Positions 58,740 to 64,000 of a stretch of 64,000 bases of DNA are shown here, piece by piece. Each line of letters opens with the position of its first letter. The first letter of the stretch is position 1. The DNA is from Podarcis raffonei (lineage: Eukaryota > Chordata > Lepidosauria > Squamata > Lacertidae), in NCBI RefSeq assembly GCF_027172205.1, contig NC_070607.1:71920831-71984830 (forward strand). The letters run 5' to 3'. A program made the position numbers and the translations under genes. Under the pieces are notes generated by a model, which saw nothing but the letters and a program-made list of their open reading frames with translations, searched no databases and had not been told where the DNA came from.

Positions 58740-59540
58740 AAGAAAAGTTCAGCGTCCCTCGACTGGGCGGAAGCAGCCCGAGGTCACCGCGGCTGCGATA
58801 CCAACCTGCGCCACAAGGGGGCGGGGCCGAGACTGGTGCTTGCTTTAACTGCGGAGGGAGGGATAGAGTGGAAGAGGAAACTCTTAAAATTAAAAGAAAA
58901 GTCGGGGTGGGGGAGATTTTCCTGTGTCTATGCTTTTATTTCGTACGAGGAAAAAGCAGGAATGCTGGAATTCTGCGCAGGGAAAAGCTGTGCGTTGGGG
59001 AAAGAAAAAAATGCCAATGATCCCTGCGCCCAGGAAGTTTCTGGCTTTTAAAAGTTTCTTTAATAGCTTTGTTTGAACTCCTGCACCCAACCAGCATGGA
59101 AGGGCGTCCTTTGCAGCCTTATAAAGGAAGCTGCGTCTCCATCCTCTCCATCGGCTGCTCCCGGCACCGCGAAGCCTCTGTTGCTTCTCCCGGTTCCCCT
59201 CCTCCCCAGCCCGGACATCATTTCATCTATATAAGGCAGAATCCTCGCTTGCCGTCCTCTTCTCTCCGTCCCCAGCCCCGCGTCCCCCGGCTGGGCTGCT
59301 GCCACCCGCACAGCTCGGCATTCTTTCGCCTTGTATGGCCAAATCCTTTGGGGTGGGAGGGAACCGTTTGGGGAAAGTCTCGGCTCCATTGGCCGCCTCG
59401 TCCGCCCGATCCCGCTCTTTCCAGACCAGGGCGATTGAAAACAACACAGCTAGAAGTCGCATCTTCTCTGCGGGGATCGCGGGGGGAAGCGCTTTTCTCT
59501 GCCGGCTTGGGACAAGTTTCTGTGTGACAGGTAAGCGCCC
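58740..59540 (+). promoter_or_regulatory. GC-rich candidate promoter with TATA-like boxes
   Basis: The block is GC-rich. It has ccttataaagg at 59117-59127 (also close to a serum-response CArG box) and tatataagg at 59228-59236, with a candidate start near 59255-59260 and a strong donor at 59531. No protein-coding exon follows within the window. Smooth-muscle genes such as MYL9 lie near RAB5IF in mammals, but nothing here proves identity. Confidence 0.45.
59255..59530 (+). other. Candidate noncoding first exon of an unidentified gene
   Basis: GC-rich sequence ends at gtgtgacag before gtaagcg, an almost ideal donor, about 300 bases downstream of the 59228 TATA-like box. A minus-strand frame starting MRLLAVLFSIALVW looks like a signal peptide but continues into a composition-driven sequence that resembles nothing known to me. 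Confidence 0.35.
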
Positions 59541-60158
59541 TTCCTTGGATTCCCCTTTGTTCCGTGAGGATGGGGCTGGTGGGTGTTCAAGACCAGGGTA
59601 GGGGCGAGAATGCGGGATAACTTGCTGCATATGACCCAGCCGCTCATTAATCCGAAGTAACTAGTCCCTGTTGTCTTTGCTGCGGCAAAAGTAACTAGTC
59701 CCTGTTGTTTTTCGCTGTAAGAAACTAGCTGGCCTCCCCTGGAAATTTACTGCCTACTGGTTTCAAGACGCATGATGTGTAGGACTCTAGGAAAGGAAGG
59801 TTTCTGATTATTTATTTCAGCCTTCCCCAAGCTGGTGCCCCCCCCCCGGAGATGTTTTGAACTACAACTCCCAGCAGCCCCGTTGCCGTACTTCCATGGG
59901 AGTTGTGGCCCAATGCATCAGCAGCACTCCAGACTGAGGGAGTTTGATTTCCTTATTGTTCAAGGCAGCATACACAGTCCTCGCTCTCCATTACACCACT
60001 GCAACAATCCAGTCAGTTAGGTTAAGCTGGAAAAGAGAGAGGAGATGGGAGGAGAAACTGGTCCCTAGCCACCCAGTGAGCTTCATGGCTGAGCAGGGAT
60101 TTGATTTTGAGTTTCTGCAGCGCAGGTGCAACACATTAACCACTGCACCTCACTGTCT

Positions 60159-60330
60159 GAGGATGAGATAGTTGGACAGTGTTCTTGAAGCTACCAGCAT
60201 GAGTTTGACCAAACTGCAGGAGGCAGTGGAAGACAGGAGTGCCTGGCGTGCTCTGGTCCATGGGGTCACGAAGAGTCGGACACGACTAAACGACTAAACA
60301 ACAACAACAACAACAACAACCACCACCACC
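60159..60330 (+). mobile_element. BovB (RTE) LINE 3' end, copy 4 (short)
   Basis: It contains gttggacagtgttcttgaag and ggtcacgaagagtcggacac, ending in (aac)n then caccaccacc. The duplication cacctcactgtct flanks it (about 60146-60158 and just after 60328), so this is a short 5'-truncated insertion. Confidence 0.82.
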
Positions 60331-60796
60331 TCACTGTCTCTTAGTGGTGGGGTGGGGTCCACTTTTGCCACTCCTTAAGCACCTTGCCTTGAGCATAGCA
60401 GCGTTGTCCCCCAATGCAGAGCCCTCCTGATGTTTCGGACTACAATCCTTTCAACTCCAAACAACTGGAAGTCTGGGAAGACTGTTGAAGTTTACACAAG
60501 CTGTGGGATGTGACGTGACCATCTCTTGATTTTTTTGAAAGGTTTCCCTAACTTCCAGCATACCCCCCACCCTGGGCAGGAGAGCAGGGTAATGTCTTGT
60601 AGTCCATGCGTTCACCTTCTCAATACAAGAAATCCAGAGTTAGAGCATACCCAGGCGCCCCCGTACCCCAACAAGGAAAAATGTGTTCCAGAGAAAGAAA
60701 TGCCAACTGATACTGGAACAAGTGAGGGTCAAGCTCACTGGGGTTGCACAACGACCTGTTTGCTCATCTCCAGAATCTGTCATCCAGCCTAGCAGC

Positions 60797-61215
60797 AGGA
60801 AGCCTCACAGGTCAGTGACAGAGCAACTGCTTGGCCTGCAGAAGGTTGCAGGTTCAGTTCCCAGCAGCTCCAGTGCAGGGCTGGGAATGCCAGTCAGTGT
60901 AGCTCTGCTGCAAGTCAGCAATCAGTACAGTGGTACCTCAGGTTACATACGCTTCAGGTTACAGACGTTTCAAGTTACAGACTCCGCTAACCCAGAAAAA
61001 TTACCTCGGGTTAAGAACTTTGCTTCAGGGTGAGAACAGAAATCGTGCTTCGGCGGCGCAGCAGCAGCAGGAGGCCCCATTAGCTAAAGTGGTACCTCAG
61101 GTTAAGAACAGTTTCAGGTTAAGAATGGACCTCCAGAACGAATTAAGTTCTTAACCCGAGGTACCACTGTACTGAGTTACATGGACCAGTGGTCTGGCTT
61201 GCTATGTTCTAGTGA
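60797..61215 (+). mobile_element. tRNA-headed SINE split by a pogo-like MITE
   Basis: The first part (60797-60927) has B box ggttcagttccc and the words ctgctgcaagtcagcaatca. The second part (61170-61215) continues actgagttacatggaccagt and ggtctggcttgct. The MITE at 60928-61169 lies between. Confidence 0.65.
60928..61169 (-). mobile_element. Pogo-like MITE, copy 4 (inverted)
   Basis: It starts cagtggtacctcaggttaca and ends taacccgaggtaccactg with TA on both sides. The order of inner parts is reversed relative to copies 1 and 3. Confidence 0.82.
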
Positions 61216-61693
61216 TCAGCACAGTCAGTGTTTCACGTTGAACTGATATACCTGACATTAAACAAATAATCTTCTAGCGGAGGGCACCCTTAAAAGAGTC
61301 CTCAGGTACACCCCTGGAAGACCTCATCACTAGTCCTCCCCTAAGTGTAGAATCTTGGCTGGCTGTGAGGGGTGTCTGCTTACTCATGCACTCTGCACAT
61401 GCACAGAAGGGCCCTTTTTATTACTACTTTGCATGTTTGAAAGTCAAGAGAAACACTGAAAAGCAGTTCCAGGGCTGATCCCCGGAAGCAACTAAGCTCT
61501 GTTGACAGTGATTTGTGCAGTCCACACAGCTGGCTTTGTGGGTCTGGAGCAGAAATGAAATGGCTCTCTTGTGGCCTCTGCCCCATCCTCCCATTGCAGG
61601 CCAAACAAAAAGCAAGGAAAGACATTGATCTGAAGAATTGTGACACACCACTGCCATACTATGAGGTTTTCTCTGTCCATCATCAGAGGGGAA

Positions 61694-61932
61694 GGGCCAT
61701 AGCTCAGTGGCAGAACATCTGCTCTGCATGCACAAGGTTCCAGGTTCAATCCCTGGCATCTCCAGGTAGGGGTGGGAGAGATACTTTCCTTGCTGGGGGT
61801 TGGGCTCAATGACCCTTGGGGTCTCGTCCAACTCTATGATTCTATGACTCCTTGTCTGAAACCCTGCAGGCTTGCTGCGAGTCAGTATTGAGCTAGATGG
61901 ACCAATGGTATGACTCAGAATAAGGCATTTCC
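61694..61932 (+). mobile_element. tRNA-headed SINE with an embedded second SINE tail
   Basis: The head has A box tagctcagtggc and B box ggttcaatccc. The body ends with tgagctagatggaccaatgg and atgactcagaataaggca. Between them (about 61793-61849) lies the tRNA-Ile-like SINE tail gggctcaatgacccttgggg to ctatgattctatga. Confidence 0.65.
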
Positions 61933-61947
61933 TATCTGGGCAGGTAG

Positions 61948-62289
61948 GGACGCGGGTGGCTCTGTGGGTTAAACCACAGAGCCTAGGACTTGCCGATCAG
62001 AAGGTCGGCGGTTTGAATCCCCGCGATGGGGTGAGCTCCCGTTGCTCGGTCCCTGCTCCTGCCAACCTAGCAGTTCAAAAGCACGTCTAAGTGCAAGTAG
62101 ATCAATAGGTACCACTCCGGTGGGAAGGTAAATGGCATTTCCATGCACTGCTCTGGTTAGCCAGAAGCAGCTTAGTCATGCTGGCCACATGACCCGGTAG
62201 CTGTACGCCAGCTCCCTTGGCCAATAAAGCGAGATGAGCACTGCAACCCCAGAGTTGGTCACGACTGGACCTAATGGTCAGGGGTCCTT
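61948..62289 (+). mobile_element. Sauria-type SINE, full length
   Basis: It is the best preserved copy of the family, with B box ggtttgaatcccc and an intact body. The 15-bp duplication tatctgggcaggtag flanks it (61933-61947 and 62290-62304). Confidence 0.9.
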
Positions 62290-62358
62290 TATCTGGGCAG
62301 GTAGCAGGGAAGGGGGCATTTACTGAATGAATGCATACAGCAAACATGGGATGTTACC

Positions 62359-62360
<2 letters not shown>

Positions 62361-62401
<41 letters not shown>

Positions 62402-62402
62402 G
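62361..62402 (+). repeat. (TAA)n microsatellite
   Basis: About 13-14 uninterrupted TAA units. Confidence 0.9.
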
Positions 62403-62460
62403 CCTGGTGTGCAATGGGATACCCAGGGGTGGGGATGAAGTGTCCTAACTCCACAGAAGC

Positions 62461-62990
62461 AGGTTTTTAAATAATTTCCAATTAAACTTTTTATTGCACT
62501 AGCCATAGGCCATGGCATCATTCAGAAGGAGAAAGAAAAAAACACCAATAACCATAAAAATTATCGGGCACAGACATACAATAAAACCATGGTCACGGCT
62601 ACTAAAATTATTTGTTGCATTAAATAGAATAGAATAGCAGAAGATTCTCAGGTAAGATGTGCCAAATTAAATATCTAAATCCCCTTTGCAGTTGATTGCT
62701 ATTTTGTCTAGTTCCTTCCTCCTGATCATCTTAGCTGATTGTCGCTCAGCAGCCATTTCACCCTTTCCACCCTATTCAAATGTGTTCCATTCGTTAACAA
62801 GGGTTTTATAAATCGGTGTCTTGGGTCTATATATAATGGGCACTGCAATAAATAATGGTGCAGGTCCTCGACGCAGGGCTGTCCACATAGCCAGAGTCTC
62901 TCTTCGTAATGTACTTTGCCGTACAGAGTATATCTGGAGAGATGGTGTGGTGAACAGCATGTCTGATGAAGGTTCAAATCTCTAGGGCAC
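62461..62990 (-). mobile_element. LINE 3' end with zinc-knuckle-like C-terminus
   Basis: On the minus strand a frame over 62726-62977 reads FMNLHQTCCSPHHLS-like sequence, then ERLWLCGQPCVEDLHHYLLQ and CPLYIDPRHRF. The C-x3-C-x6-H-x4-C spacing is that of the C-terminal motif of non-LTR reverse transcriptases (in families such as L1, R4 or I). The plus-strand left edge is T/A-rich, as for a reversed 3' end. The exact family is not assigned. Confidence 0.55.
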
Positions 62991-63079
62991 GGGAGGGTAG
63001 CTCACAGCCCACAGGCTATATGCAGCCCATGCAGACCCTCTCTGCTGCCCACCACAAGTTCACTATCCCTCCCCTGTCA

Positions 63080-63275
63080 CCCACAAAATAGGAATGTGGG
63101 AAACTGCCTTTTGCTGAGTGACAGCATTGGTTGATTCAGCCCAGTGATGTGTACACTGGCCACAGGTACCTATCTGGGATTTCAGACAGGGCTCTCTCGC
63201 AGCCTGGAGATGCTGGCAATTGAAGCTGGGACTGCCTGCATGCAGAAAATGTGCTCTGCCACGGAGTGAAGTGTA
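63080..63275 (-). mobile_element. Old tRNA-headed SINE, reversed
   Basis: It contains the reversed words ggaatgtgggaaactgcctt, ggttgattcagcccagt and ggcaattgaagctgggactg, related to the SINE type at 61694. A purine tract with ggaaagg units follows at about 63285-63325. Confidence 0.55.
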
Positions 63276-63884
63276 CAGATGGGTCAAGGGAAGGGAAGGG
63301 AAAGGAAAGGAAAGGAAGGGAAGAGAGTGGCCGCAGCAGCTGAATGGCCAATTCAGTGCCATTTTGAGTTTGCAACCTCACATGGTGCTCTTGACCTGCC
63401 AGTGTGGGTATACCAAAATCCTGCTGCAAAATAATATTCTTTGGCCTTAATTCAGCTCACAGTGGATTTATTTTTGTCTCAGCTGCAAAAGCAACAGGTC
63501 AAATTCCTAACATCCCAGGCCTATGACTTCAGTCCAACAAAGGCAGAACAAAACAGTGGCTTGCAACACCACTGCAAAATCAGCATCTAACCTGGGGGGG
63601 CGGGGCGGGAAGAGCCCAGTACACTGATACCGTCAGGGCCATGCAAGTTCTTTTGGGTGCCAGCACAGGACATTTTACTCCCTGAAGCCAAGTCCTAATG
63701 GGGCCGCCTGCCCTGCTGCAATCACTATTCTTTTTTTTTAAAGAATAAAGCATTGATGCACTATTCAGGCACCAATTCCTGCCTTCATCTATCCCTCCTC
63801 CACCTCTGCTATTGTCTGTAAATCCACGCTACTGCATGCCAAGGCTGGTCCAGGTCTTCTCGATTGGTAAAAGCAAATGAGCAC

Positions 63885-64000
63885 TCTCAGTAGCATAGGA
63901 AGGGAGGTGCGGTGGGTGCGGACCGCCCCGGGTGTCATCACTGAGGGGGATGACAAAATGGCAAAAATATGTGTTTTTGAAAAAAGAACTCCCGCACCCA
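63885..64000. mobile_element. hAT-like element, cut by window end
   Basis: It begins cagtagcataggaaggg, like the CAGTGGCGTAG type at 3483-3652, and has gaccgccccgggtgtcatca inside. The right end lies beyond the window. Confidence 0.5.

Larger units (their letters stand above)
53673..59220. other. Repeat-rich region upstream of RAB5IF
   Basis: No coding exon recognised; a TGIF2 homeobox, expected next to RAB5IF in mammals, was sought and not seen. It holds a pogo-like MITE (55125-55355), a BovB 3' end (55801-56271), a ctgggagtaag repeat (56850-56915) and a Sauria-type SINE (58249-58573). Confidence 0.6.

Noticed and set aside
59223-59630. Minus-strand frame with a signal-peptide-like MRLLAVLFSIALVW
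   Set aside because: What follows is low in hydrophobic periodicity, matches nothing known, and lies in GC-rich DNA with no in-phase partner exon.
1-64000. CRISPR array, bacterial operon or phage-like system
   Set aside because: The DNA is clearly vertebrate, with spliced genes and SINE/LINE content. No regularly spaced repeats other than microsatellites were seen.

Overview
The window is vertebrate nuclear DNA, most likely from a squamate reptile and perhaps a lacertid-type lizard. It has intron-split genes with GT/AG sites, GC-rich promoter islands and a squamate-style repeat load. That load includes four tRNA-headed SINEs of the Sauria SINE type, four BovB (RTE) LINE 3' ends, CR1-like LINE 3' ends, and many small hAT-like (8-bp target duplication) and pogo/Tc1-mariner-like (TA-flanked) MITEs. 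The assignment rests on recognising repeats and proteins by eye; no search was run.

Layout. (1) About 1-28.1 kb: the 5' half of GGT7 on the minus strand. Eight coding exons join in phase (27997 down to 5907) and give about 385 residues, including the cytoplasmic N-terminus and the single membrane anchor. The remaining exons must lie left of the window. (2) 34.9-44.05 kb: an 11-exon plus-strand gene for a compact CYLD-like deubiquitinase. Its exons splice in phase to a predicted 561 residues. The cysteine, histidine and aspartate of the catalytic triad are present, but the N-terminus is much shorter than in CYLD and the B-box has lost part of its zinc site. (3) 53.32 down to 49.81 kb: RAB5IF (C20orf24/OPTI) on the minus strand, complete in four coding exons (135 residues). 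(4) 53.7-64 kb: repeat-rich DNA with a GC-rich, TATA-containing candidate promoter and a possible noncoding first exon on the plus strand near 59.2-59.53 kb, whose gene would lie beyond the window.

How the genes relate. No operon-like cooperation is expected. GGT7 is a gamma-glutamyltransferase-like type II membrane protein, RAB5IF is a small ER membrane protein of the multipass translocon (GEL complex with TMCO1), and the CYLD-like gene should act on ubiquitin chains. GGT7 and RAB5IF both map to human 20q11 but not next to each other, and I know of no such CYLD-like gene between them in mammals. That paralogue is the most interesting object here. The rest of the interest is in layered transposon insertions with readable target-site duplications and in several strong inverted repeats.
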